A stretch of 64,000 bases of DNA from Cristatella mucedo (taxonomy: Eukaryota; Bryozoa; Phylactolaemata; Cristatellidae): NCBI GenBank assembly GCA_009760855.2, contig WPIO01000114.1, positions 1,191,501 through 1,255,500 of the forward strand, in the 5' to 3' direction. Position numbers and translations under genes: made by a program. Shown piece by piece: positions 26,701 to 33,836 of this stretch (positions are counted from its first letter, which is position 1; each line of letters opens with the position of its first letter). The notes beneath the pieces are model-generated. The model worked only from the letters and a program-made list of their open reading frames with translations, had not been told where the DNA came from and did no database searches.

Positions 26701-27873
26701 TTTAAAAAGAACTTGAAAACACACCTATTTAGGACAGCATTTAGTGGGACCCTGTGATTCGTCCTTCACGTGCTTAAGCGTGCTGACGCTGTACATGCTG
26801 GCACTTGCCAAATTTGTATGCTGACTTTGCATGCTGACCCTGTGCATGTCACCCCTAACCACGTTTTTCAAGCGGTTTATCAAGCATGATATTACTCACC
26901 ATTCAATCAGGTTTATCTTTGCACCAAATGTAAAGTGCCTAGGAAGAGATTGAGTTCTCTGAGGGCGCTTTACCACATGCCCTATTATTGTTATTATTAT
27001 TTAGAAATTGTAGAGAATAGAGAGAAAGGTATATAAGTTTCTTTTTTTAATGGTAACGAAGCTACAACTTGCAACTTACTAGATGCTATTTTCTTCAAAC
27101 TCGCTAATCGCTACCGACCCTGGCATCCTTTGAGGTATACGTTATTTAGGCGTCGTCAGATCCTTGGAGAAAATGATCAATCGAGTTTTTTTTCTAATGG
27201 AACGGAAATTCCTGCCTAGTGCGACCTGATTTTTCTGTTTCTTCTGACAGCATACGGCCAGTGGTAAATTGAGATTAAGTCGCGGATGTTTTCTGTCTTC
27301 TATGAGAGTATAGGAGCTTGCGTAGCTAGATACTCGTCTTCTTCTAATAACTGGCACATCAACGACATTCAAGATCGGACACGAAATCTTGCCACGTGCT
27401 GCCGAGAGCCCTAATCAAGCAGGGTCCCACCTCCGCCTACAGGTAACCAGAAGTCATGAAGGACGGGAAAATTGCCGCATACTTTCTGGTCTTTTTCCGA
27501 GCTCCTCTCTAGCTGCCGCAGCACGCCGCAGTTAAATCAACGAATTATTATGTCGCCACCGTTGTCTATCAACAGGTCCGGCTTGAGGGCCGGACCACCG
27601 GCAAGTGGGAGTTCTAGGCCTGCCGACATGCAGGTGAGCTTGTTAGCCAGAAGTGCCCGGATTAGGCGGCCCAGAACCAGATTGTGTAGGGCCGCGATTA
27701 AATGCAGCATCGGGCAGCAGTGGCTCAGCACGTAGAAAACGGCCCCCATCTCCATGCGGCATAAGCAGCAGCTGGTAAACGTCCCGGGGTATGACCTACT
27801 CTTAGCAGTAGCCACAGTGAGTGTGATTATGATTTTGTGTACGTCTGTGTTTTTAGACACGCACTCACATTCG

Positions 27874-27910
<37 letters not shown>

Positions 27911-30900
27911 ACGCACGCACGCACACACATACACATCGAATCGAGAGAGAGAGAGAGAGAAAAGGAATGTCAGAGCTTGGAGATATGTTTTTACTAGGAA
28001 ACAAGAAAACTCTGAGATAGAGATCAGATGCTCTTCAGGAGTAATGAGCCATGCTGGAACTAGAGTGCGAGCCTACTCTGGAGCTCAGCTCAGAAGTGAG
28101 CAGGTGCTCAAACTTGGAAGTACTGTGGTTTTTCAAACTACTATCCGGATATAGAAAGCTCCGCTAAGATTTCCTTTAGATTAAATTAAAACTAAATACT
28201 AGCCGATTTAACGGCCTCTTTGGTATAGCGACAGAATAGCCTTTAAGGCTATCACCATCGCTTGCAGTGGATATCAAGAATCTCCCAACCAAAGATTAAA
28301 ACCCACGACATCGGGACCGAGGTCGTGAAAAGCAACCGCCTTACCTAGTAAGCCATCACAGCCTTCTTGCATATCTACTGATTTAGCTCTGCTAAACTCT
28401 ATAAAAACGTTTACTATATATGGTGTATGGGCTCGTAGGCTTAGAATTTTCATTTTCGGAATAGAGACAATGGTATGCAGTTGCACAACCATAAATGTGA
28501 CTTTCCAACAGCTTTCTGTCCCAATTTTATGAAATACCGATGACCTGATTGTACTTGCGACTTCAACAAGTTTATCATGATTTCCAATGTAATTATGGAA
28601 AAGCAGATTTCATTAGAGCAGTTGCATAGATATTATTTCCTCCGAAATGGCCGTTTAGCATTCACTGTACCCGGTGAACTTGTCTCTCTTTGTTTTGTGT
28701 GCCTTTTGTGTATAAATATTAATGTTTCCATGCATATTGAAAGAAAATGTCTTAAAAATGGTTCGCTGTGAATTTATGTTATGTTTACTTAAGGACGCTA
28801 GCGTAAACGTAATAGAGATTGTTGACAATGTGCATGTCACCCCGAGAAGAGGTTCTCTTCAGGGGCTAGGCAAGCAATCTAATTTCATTCTTATTATTTC
28901 AATAATAATAATAAAGCACCTGAAAAATAACGTGCCAGAGCACAAATGCAGCTTGAGAACCAATGTCTGGTCTGAGTGATTCTTTTACAATGCAGACTTG
29001 TAATGCTACATATATTCAGCATTAATCCAGCCAAAAGATTTGAAATAAGACATCGAGCATGCCTTAGCACTCATGTTTCAAACGTGGGCGATTCGGAAAG
29101 CCGACAAAACGCTAACGGACCCAGTCAAACTGGCTAATAAGGCTAGCAGCCACTCATCCAAATCTAGCCACAGTGAGTGTGATTATGATTTTATGGCTAA
29201 GGCTACAGGCAATTGCCATACTGCTTAGGTTAAGGCCCTCTAGATATTTTGCTGCTTAAGTATATATTTCAAATAACATAAATTTAATGCTACTAATTAA
29301 TCTGCCGTTCAATTCAGTGATCAGTCCCGTTTATGATTTAGGATGGTTGCATTGCCTAAAAACCTTACAATAGTGCTACTCGACAGCTAGTCGTGCTAAT
29401 AGAGGTCTCTCAGAAAGAAATGGTGCTACAATTCTGTTTTTCCAGCGTTTGTCTGGAATCGCGTATCTTCTACTGTATGTGTATTCTGCTCAGCTGTCCT
29501 TGCAAATCCCACTAACAAAACTTATCTTGTTTCCGCTCACTTACTACATACTCACGTCTTTTCACGCACATGAACATCCTTCAATGTGTGCAAATCGTCT
29601 AGGTTTTTACTAACCAGCGGACCCCTAACGTCTTCTTATTAAAAAATAATAATAATAATAATGTACTTGATAAAGCGCCCTCGGAGAACTTAATTTCTTT
29701 CTTGGCGCTTTACATTTGCTGTAAAGGGAAATGCAATTAAATGGTAAGTAAAATCATGCTTAAAAAACAAAAAAAATGAATAACATGGTTAGGGGTGACA
29801 TGCACAGGGTCAGCATGCAAATGTGGTTAGTGGCAGCATAGTTGATATCATATACACTTGTATTTGTATCAATTACCTCTTCGCGCCTGATCATCTGAGA
29901 ATAATGGGTTCTTTGCACTCAACTCCTTGCCATTGCTGTGAGTTCTAAATTGACTTGCTGCAGATCTGATTGTATTAGGGTGCCATTAGTAGACAACAGC
30001 GCTATGTTTGTTAGTGCAACCTTACTAGCAGTGTATGCAATGCCTTGAGTGCTATCCATATGCTAAACTTTATCCTAACTTATAGTACCTAAAATTATGA
30101 ATTACTCCTATAATTTTGGATGAGAAAGTGCTGGGTTGTGAAAATGGATATTGTTTAGGACAAATGTACCTCTTGGGCAGGTAGAATGACTTTTAGTGTG
30201 ATTATAGTTATTGTACAAATAATACTAAAAGATAACAGTTGTTTACCCTCCGAGAACTTACTGTCCTTCTACGCACTTCAGATGCGTTGCATGGGAGGCG
30301 AGGAGATCAAATGATTAGCGGTAACTAGCAGAATATCAAAAAGCATAACAATGCTTATACGAAGCATTCGCATTTTCTTATGGTTATGAGCACCATGCAC
30401 ACTGTTAGCACTCATAAGCTCACAAAGAATGAACTACAAGGACCCGTTCACTGATGAGACTACCAGGTGCGTGCTTTTCATGTCGTCAGGTCATGGCGTC
30501 AGTCGGACGTCATGGGAGGTCATGGGATGTCACGGGATGTCACGGGATGTCACGGGATGTCACGGGATGTCACGGGATGTCACGGGATGTCACGGGATGT
30601 CACGGGATGTCACGGGATGTCACGGGATGTCACGGGATGTCACGGGATGTCACGGGATGTCACGGGATGTCACGGGATGTCACGGGATGTCACGAAATGT
30701 CATGGCGTCAGTCGGGAGTGAATTCCAGGCTGCGGGAGCATTCGAACTAGAGACAAGGTCTGCAGAGGGTTTTAGGTGCGAACGTCCAGCTGAATGACTT
30801 GATACATAAAAGCAGGTGATTTTGTTTTCTTTTCTATGACACCAAGCGTGGATGTCGGAGTCTGGGTAGTTCTTATAGGTAGGCGGTAGAAGAAATGATT

Positions 30901-32132
30901 GATATAACCTTGAGTTCGTTGACTTGCTTGATTGGGAGACAGAGCTGGATGGCGAGAAGTGGTGTCATTCGGAAACTGCACTGTTCCCGACAGACAAGCC
31001 TGGTGTCACAATTTGAACAGCAACTTTTAGCCTAAAGTGGACACTCGGGTCAGCTGTTTAGTGCGACCCTGGATAAGTAGCACATTTTGAATACAGTACA
31101 GCTAAGTAGGCTGAGAAAGCAGGTACGGAGAGGCAAATTCACGTGGAGATGGGTCAAAGCAATCCAAACCTTACGCAACGACATCTACTCTCCTACTGTC
31201 GACTATGGCACATCCTTTTCAGCGGTCCTGAGCTGCTACTTCTATGCTACTCACTATCTCAACTGCTCTCCTGACTCTGCTATGCTTCCCACTTTCTCTT
31301 TGTTGCGTGAGACGAAGTCTGGTGGCTACTGAATGCGTACCGAAAGCCGCTTAGGCGGCGAGTGTGCTATACAAAACTCTCCTGCGTAACACCCACATGG
31401 TCTTTATGACTTTGTGGAGTTACAGACGGAGAAACATTACCTTACATTACAAAGCTTAGTAGGAGAGCTATCTGAATTTTTCTAAGTGACCTACACTCAC
31501 CTTGCTATCCATACACTGCAACTTGTATTGGTTTTCTATATACAAAGCCACTGAAGTAGCAGCTGCACCTGACTAAAAATGAATTTGATATTCACCATGC
31601 CAAATTTTTCTAAGTATTCATATAGACTGAGATGGGTCTGCCAGCATATTTCCTGTAGCATCTGAAGTGTACAAGCCGTACAAACAAAATAAGTACTTTA
31701 ATTATAGCCTTAATGATGAAGGACTCCGCTTCCTTTGCTCTCCTTAGGCGATACGAATTTCAAATAAATAATGAATGGCTCCTACTATTTTGGATTAAAA
31801 TTGTGTGTCCAAAAATAACACGCTAATTTTGAAAATTATCTCCTGGTTGCGCAGGAAAATTCCTACTGAACTCATTTTGCTGAACTTGATGCTACATTTT
31901 AATATTTCCAAAACTTGAAAACTGAGAACAGCGAGTTTTTTCTTAGAGGCATTGCTGCTTCATATCCTTATTTATTTTAAATGTGGTATTGCAGGAAGAT
32001 TTCCTTACTGGCAAGTGTTCCGACTGCAAAACTGGAGGATGCTCCGAAATGGGCTACAACGCAGACAAATATTCAGCGAGGGGAGATATGTACCTCAGAA
32101 CCAAAGGGGCGGCGCCTTTCTGTGCAAAATAG
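5473..32132 (+). CDS. Pancreatic-lipase-family secreted lipase, five visible exons (5' end missing)
   Basis: Predicted alpha/beta-hydrolase of the pancreatic lipase family, expected to hydrolyse acylglycerols or phospholipids outside the cell. Exons read 5473-5768, 5861 (or 5878)-6091, 18598-18837, 24674-24783 and 31995-32132, ending in TAG. Seen in order: the N-terminal Cys-Tyr-Gly-Tyr-Val-Gly-Cys-Phe motif, an oxyanion-type KTIVHGY strand, the nucleophile elbow GLSLG (Ser), the acid in GLDPAGP (Asp), HVDFYPN, a lid of about 24 residues between two cysteines, and the catalytic His in CHHLRS. The last exon adds the Cys-rich end and PFCAK. All three triad residues are present. The family's C-terminal PLAT domain is absent, as in many invertebrate members. 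A signal-peptide exon should lie upstream but I could not find it. Introns reach 12.5 kb and are full of LINEs. The frame at the start of exon 2 is uncertain, so the gene could be slightly damaged. Confidence 0.85.
5861..6091 (+). CDS. Lipase exon 2: nucleophile elbow GLSLG
   Basis: The body reads AVIPDYLAATANTRLVGRQ, then DKVHIIGLSLGSYVAGYAG with the catalytic Ser, and GRITG, ending phase 1 before GTAGTT. The start is ambiguous. With the acceptor at 5860 the exon opens LDCNVRTTFWTKG, which matches the family pattern DxNVxxxDWxKGA, but the frame is then one base off within a run of four G at 5896-5899. With an acceptor at 5877 it opens NYVLDKGA and stays in frame, but loses the usual DW residues. 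The intron before it is only about 92 to 109 bp. The elbow has Leu where most relatives have His (GHSLG). Confidence 0.8.
6205..6800 (+). mobile_element. LINE A C-terminal and 3' UTR fragment, decayed
   Basis: In the lipase intron after exon 2. Reads VLAELH and LTFRYLHSVSTAYLLYLLP in broken frames, followed by the 3' UTR with CACCCCTAACCTTGTTATTC and a weak AT-rich tail. Confidence 0.75.
7245..7425 (-). mobile_element. SINE1, tRNA-derived
   Basis: On the minus strand it shows a tRNA-like head with GGTTCGATTC-type B box and the stem CACGACCTCGG..CCGAGGTCGTG-like pair, then GGTGGTGATAGCC and GAGGCTGTTTAATCAGCTAG at its 3' end. About 180 bp, moderately diverged. Confidence 0.8.
7665..7780 (-). 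mobile_element. SINE2 fragment, decayed
   Basis: Recognised by ACTTAATTTCTATTCAGGCG, the tail region of SINE2, followed by a poorly conserved tRNA-like head. Sits in the lipase intron. Confidence 0.5.
7781..9495. other. Lipase intron sequence with no recognised feature
   Basis: AT-rich and without long frames. I see no LINE, SINE or RNA gene signature here. Confidence 0.5.
9496..9878 (+). mobile_element. LINE B C-terminal fragment, decayed
   Basis: Broken frames resemble the CR1/L2 C-terminal domain: YCNSFVAGLPKQAT, then HRFQPRHAFRSSMDNKLAV. It belongs to the second LINE family by similarity to the copy at 19.4 kb. Confidence 0.6.
9880..12955 (-). mobile_element. LINE A copy, near full length (endonuclease to tail), decayed
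   Basis: The minus strand carries, from 12955 leftward, an apurinic-type endonuclease start (CLWNHRSMCNKPLVINDLNS, DLLARTETLL), the linker (KLEKTYKRSGLTVHGKTNED, SQMHNPKMLISTINHLLNRS), the RT, the C-terminal domain and the 3' UTR, ending in (ATT)n at about 9880. Several stops and shifts break it. It shows that LINE A has an endonuclease upstream of the RT. No ORF1 was recognised. Confidence 0.85.
12956..13296 (+). mobile_element. LINE B 3' end, left arm of inverted pair
   Basis: Frame reads TVGDRSFSSAAPSLWNSLPQ, then YGTSFSAVLSCYFYATHYLN and ETKSVGYRMRTESRLG, the C terminus of a CR1/L2-like ORF2. It ends with GTAACACCCACATAGTC, GGAGATACATT and a (ACATT)n tail. It is 5' truncated next to the end of the minus LINE A copy. 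Confidence 0.85.
13486..13903 (-). mobile_element. LINE B 3' end, right arm of inverted pair
   Basis: Near-identical to the left arm but inverted, tail to tail, about 190 bp apart. It extends somewhat further 5', adding the frame HRRSNAFLDDRHINDVAK before WNSLSQFL. The tail is (ACATT)n on its own strand. Confidence 0.85.
13906..14572 (+). mobile_element. LINE A C-terminal and 3' UTR copy
   Basis: Begins at CTCACTGCTCACTGACCTAC, the LLTGLPA codons of LINE A, and runs to the 3' UTR and (ATT)n tail. Broken by shifts. It abuts the inverted LINE B copy. Confidence 0.8.
14583..14853 (+). repeat. Dispersed repeat R1, copy 1, unknown family
   Basis: Shares about 250 bp with 42010-42268. The shared frame reads MGDPAAQSDKRLDIHRHVIS here, and MGDPASQNDKRLDIHRHIIS in the other copy. 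Not recognised as LINE A, LINE B or either SINE. It may be a piece of a transposon coding region. Confidence 0.6.
14853..14990 (+). mobile_element. LINE B fragment
   Basis: Reads GLWNSLP-like codons (CTGTGGAACTCGCTTCCACG) and CAACTGCTCTCCTGCTGCCG, part of the LINE B C terminus. It then runs directly into LINE A sequence at about 14990. Confidence 0.7.
14991..15440 (+). mobile_element. LINE A 3' end, split by SINE2
   Basis: C-terminal codons and 3' UTR up to CTCACCACTT, then SINE2 at 15223-15342, then TTTGCAGCAAATGTAAAGCG and the LINE tail. A host for a later SINE2 insertion. Confidence 0.8.
15223..15342 (-). mobile_element. SINE2, tRNA-derived, inserted in LINE A
   Basis: On the minus strand: a 5'-truncated tRNA-like head with GGGCTCGAGCCCC as B box, then GTGAAGCGCCTGAATAGAG and GGGGCGCTATATAAATGAAT. 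Flanked by CACTT at 15218-15222 and 15343-15347, a likely target duplication. Confidence 0.8.
15452..15645 (+). mobile_element. LINE B 3' fragment, decayed
   Basis: Recognised by TACTTCAACTGCTCTCCCG, GAAAGCCGCTCAGGCTGTG and AGTTACAGACGGAGATACAT. Tail shortened. Confidence 0.7.
16375..16590 (+). mobile_element. LINE B 3' end
   Basis: Reads SAMLPTFSLLRETKSVGY then the 3' UTR with AACCCCCACATAGTATTTAT and a short ACATT-like tail. 5' truncated. Confidence 0.8.
16838..16998 (-). mobile_element. SINE1, tRNA-derived
   Basis: Minus strand has CACGACCTCGGTCCCGAGGT, a B-box-like GGGTTTCATTCCTGC and the 3' end GAGGCTGTTTAATCAACTAG. The tRNA-like 5' start is lost at about 16998. Confidence 0.8.
16999..18597. 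other. Lipase intron sequence with no recognised feature
   Basis: AT-rich intron upstream of lipase exon 3. No LINE, SINE or RNA signature seen. Confidence 0.5.
18598..18837 (+). CDS. Lipase exon 3: catalytic Asp and lid start
   Basis: Follows a TTTTTTAG acceptor and joins in phase 1 to give ITG-LDPAGP, whose Asp is the triad acid in this family. It continues DGKFIDVIHTNG and VGHVDFYPNDG, then PGC, the Cys that opens the lid. The lid helix segment IVVAILQSAIHLSIE is at the end, and the exon closes in phase 1 before GTATTT. It is 240 bp long. No stop or frame break inside. Confidence 0.9.
19370..19830 (+). mobile_element. LINE B C-terminal fragment, decayed
   Basis: Parallels the copy at 9.5-9.9 kb: FISAGLLKKATRLLQLGMAA, then CTGCACCAGTTTCAGACTCA and TTGGACAATAAACTAGCTGT. 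The piece ACCTGGCTCCATCAT is locally duplicated at about 19594-19650. Confidence 0.6.
20030..20430 (+). mobile_element. Two LINE B 3' ends in a row
   Basis: A 3' UTR piece from GCGCACCGAAAGCCGCTTAG to (ACATT)n at about 20140 is followed at once by a second, more diverged copy with CAGCCGTCCTGAGCTGCTAC and GGAAGCAGCTTAGGCTTTGA up to about 20425. Confidence 0.7.
20431..21635. other. Lipase intron, nothing clear
   Basis: AT-rich. A weak SINE2-like trace on the + strand lies at about 21325-21420 (GCGCCTGAATAAAATTTGG). Nothing else supported. Confidence 0.45.
21636..21870 (-). mobile_element. LINE A 3' fragment, decayed
   Basis: Minus-strand tail and 3' UTR with ACATGGTTAGGGGTGACATG and CAGAGACCTCGATCTATTTT. 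Short and diverged. Confidence 0.7.
22255..22450 (+). mobile_element. LINE A C-terminal scrap, decayed
   Basis: Recognised by TTCTTTAAAGATCGTGCCCG and AGTTCGTATACTTCCAAAGC, corresponding to LKSFGDRAFSSYAPKAW of LINE A. Confidence 0.55.
22451..23300. other. Lipase intron, nothing recognised
   Basis: No repeat or gene signature that I can support. Confidence 0.4.
23301..24180 (+). mobile_element. LINE A C-terminal and 3' UTR copy, decayed
   Basis: Starts at GGCTCTGCCAGCATATCTCC (GSASISPVESA) and runs through DFCNTLLASLPAYALRHLQL-like codons, the C terminus and 3' UTR to about 24150. Many shifts; the tail is degraded. Confidence 0.8.
24390..24530 (-). mobile_element. SINE2, tRNA-derived
   Basis: Minus strand: TCTAGCGATAATTTGCTCG head, GAGGTCTTGGATGCGAGCCC B-box region, then the LINE-like tail to the AT-rich end near 24390. 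It lies about 140 bp upstream of lipase exon 4. Confidence 0.75.
24674..24783 (+). CDS. Lipase exon 4: catalytic His
   Basis: Follows TTTGCAG, joins in phase 1, and reads EAVLKTPCHHLRSVYLF then TDSISATSCRYLAYEC. The Cys before HHLRS closes the lid, and His in HHLRS aligns with the triad His of pancreatic lipase (NHLRSYKYYTDSI in human). It ends in phase 0 before a strong GTAAGT donor. Confidence 0.9.
24936..27010 (+). mobile_element. LINE A copy, RT to tail, split by LINE B
   Basis: RT from CISNTINMSLASGHAPAPF through NYRPVSLLIFLSKTLERVV, DLSAAFATIDHK and FHFYADDTQLYLC; then the C-terminal domain and 3' UTR to about 27000. The frame breaks once near 25230 and again later. Motif A has lost its second Asp (AFA for AFD), while motif C keeps YADD. 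LINE B interrupts it at 25810-26151. Confidence 0.85.
25810..26151 (-). mobile_element. LINE B 3' end nested in LINE A
   Basis: 5'-truncated LINE B on the minus strand, tail (ACATT)n at about 25811-25824. Flanks carry TGTCA on both sides (left GGTGTCAATG, right AACTGTCATG), a probable target duplication of about 5 bp. The host LINE A resumes with CAACCTCTCGTTAGACGACC. Confidence 0.85.
27011..27830. other. Lipase intron, nothing recognised
   Basis: A moderately GC-rich stretch at 27480-27760 has overlapping open frames on both strands but no recognisable product. Confidence 0.4.
27873..27962. repeat. (CA)n followed by (GA)n microsatellite
   Basis: CA/GCACAC run at about 27875-27930, then GA run at about 27943-27960. 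It generates spurious His/Thr-rich and Val/Cys-rich frames. Confidence 0.9.
28192..28372 (-). mobile_element. SINE1, tRNA-derived
   Basis: Minus strand: TGATGGCTTACTAGGTAAGG head with A-box-like bases, CACGACCTCGGTCCCGATGT, then GGTGATAGCCTTAAAGGC and the 3' end at about 28192. Nearly full length. Confidence 0.82.
28373..29640. other. Lipase intron, nothing recognised
   Basis: AT-rich. Contains one 28-bp exact repeat of sequence at 27809-27836 (second copy at 29165-29192). No gene signature. Confidence 0.4.
29641..29845 (-). mobile_element. LINE A 3' end
   Basis: Tail (AAT)n at 29645-29661, then ACTTGATAAAGCGCCCTCGG and the 3' UTR up to the GTGGTTAGTGGCAGCAT piece. Strongly 5' truncated. 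Confidence 0.8.
30225..31030 (-). mobile_element. LINE A 3' part with internal minisatellite, decayed
   Basis: Minus-strand 3' UTR at about 30230-30470 and C-terminal codons at about 30700-31020 (GGAGTGAATTCCAGGCTGCG, ACAGACAAGCCTGG). The two parts are separated by the 10-bp minisatellite, which grew from LINE sequence at this point. Confidence 0.7.
30511..30700 (+). repeat. 10-bp minisatellite CACGGGATGT
   Basis: Sixteen perfect units at 30531-30690 with variant units on both sides (CATGGGAGGT, CATGGGATGT, CACGAAATGT). Because 10 is not a multiple of 3, all forward frames read the same decapeptide MSRDVTGCHG, which explains three overlapping open frames. Not coding in my view. Confidence 0.95.
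31165..31455 (+). mobile_element. LINE B 3' end
   Basis: Reads YGTSFSAVLSCYFYATHYLN, LLRETKSGGY, then the 3' UTR and ACATT-like tail at about 31440. 5' truncated. It lies about 540 bp upstream of the last lipase exon. Confidence 0.85.
31995..32132 (+). CDS. Lipase exon 5: C-terminal end and stop
   Basis: Follows ATTGCAG in phase 0 and reads EDFLTGKCSDCKTGGCSEMG, YNADKYSARGDMYLRT and PFCAK before TAG at 32130-32132. The pattern GKCxxC..GGCxxMGxxAD matches the end of the lipase catalytic domain. Translation stops here, so there is no PLAT/C2 domain. I saw no obvious AATAAA in the next few hundred bases. Confidence 0.88.
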   Translation, partial: EDFLTGKCSDCKTGGCSEMGYNADKYSARGDMYLRTKGAAPFCAK

Positions 32133-33689
32133 CCTTATGTGGTGGCCACATTTTATGTAAGCGTGCTTCATACTCCAGTTCCCTAATACAGAACACATTT
32201 TTTCGAGAGCTAACATTAGATGAAAAAGTCATAGGACAGCAAAACACTGTGCCCAGCAATATCTTTGTCTTTGCGACTGCTCGATATTTCTAATACCGGG
32301 CAATCGTGCATCAGCAAGGAAGCCACAAGGGAGTAGCTTATTTTTTAAAGTTAAATGTAGGCTTAAATTTGCCATTAAGGTTTATCTGTTGCTATACAAA
32401 TGAGGCCAGTAAATCAGCTAACCCGTTCATGTCCCCTATACTTTCTGTAACTTCATAAGCCCGCAAGGACCAAGTGACATATTATGCAGGAGCGCTGTGT
32501 GCAGCACATTTAGATTAGAAGCGTCTACCGGCTCCCATAAAGTAGCCAGCAGATTTTATCAAACTCGAGGAAGACGAATTAAGAATCTTGGCCAACTCAG
32601 AAGAGCAGTTGAATAACTGTGTAGCGTATAAGCAGTTTCTCAGGAATGCAGGAACGAATGTACCTCGCTAGGTGACGAGACTTGATACGTCGTTGAATAA
32701 GCATGGCGAAATGAAATAAGCATTTAGGACCAGTAGAGCTAATTTTTCTCTTGCCACTGTCTATGACATTAGAAATGCACCTGCTAATGTACTGTCCATA
32801 AAGAGCCCGGAAACACAAGCTATGCTACAACTAAACTACACTATTCTAATGTAAACTATAATAGCTTATAGCAGCCGTCTGGCTACGTATAACCGAGTAA
32901 AACCACGGCAGGCCCTGTAGGTATATGTAAGAGTTTATTCTGTATAAATTATTCGACCAGGAGCATAGCTAGACCTCTAGGGTACGATGATTAGTTAGTA
33001 GCTATATTCTTCGCCCGCAGCGGAAGCCACATGGCTTTGAGTTACTAGCCTAGCCAAAATTATCAGCAAGATGCGCTTTATACGATCTCTTTTCAAGAGA
33101 GAAATTGAAAGTATTGGGTAGCTGTGATAGAAATATTTTAACCCGGTTTACTGCCATCGGTCTTAAATGCTAAAAGTCCGGAAGCTTTTCAGGATCCGGA
33201 ACCGGAGCAGGAACTGTCAACTGTCCCTGGATTTATGAGGCGCCGTGGTAATCGACTCCTTAGTTACGGCGGCCCCGGCAGAAGTAAATTCTCAATACAT
33301 TACCCCTAATGACAGTCTACTTGCCGAACCATAGGCACTTCTGGTTTGTGAGCCGATGTAAACATACCCATGTTATTATGTTTCTGCCAAGAAAATAAGG
33401 AGTGGGCCTTGGAATGCCGTTTGCAGCCGGTTGCTATGGGCTGAGTGGGCGAGTCGGAGGCGCGACTAGGCCCCGGCCGATAGGGTTTACGCTTTTATGA
33501 TTTTGTTATACTACAAGCCAGACGTTTGATCTCGATAGGGGTGAGTAAATTTGGGGAAAACTTAGCATTTCATTATTTTTCAAAGTGATTTTCTGTGGGT
33601 CCGTTTAGGGCTGAATACCTTATATTCGCGAGTTCGCCGGAAAACCGAAGTTCGGGCTGTTATTTTTCAAAGAAAACTATTTTGTTAAA
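32133..33689. other. Downstream of lipase, nothing recognised
   Basis: Includes the lipase 3' UTR, whose end I cannot place, then non-repetitive sequence. GC rises at 33160-33520 without a recognisable product. Confidence 0.4.
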
Positions 33690-33836
33690 TAAAATTAAAT
33701 ATAATTCATTTGTATAGTGCCTAATTGAATTTGATCTCTATTTGGGCGCTTCACATATGCCTCGGGGCTCGAGCCCACGACCTCATTCAGACCTTGGTCA
33801 GGGCGAGCACCTTAACCGCTGGACCAAACCGGCTGA
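33690..33836 (-). mobile_element. SINE2, tRNA-derived, near full length
   Basis: Minus strand: GGTCCAGCGGTTAAGGTGCT head with A box, GTGGGCTCGAGCCCC B box, then GTGAAGCGCCCAAATAGAGA and the LINE-A-like tail ending ATGAATTATA. One of the two best SINE2 copies. Confidence 0.85.

Noticed and set aside
30429-30797. Overlapping open frames with repeated MSRDVTGCHG
   Set aside because: They arise because a 10-bp repeat reads the same decapeptide in all three frames; no gene signals.
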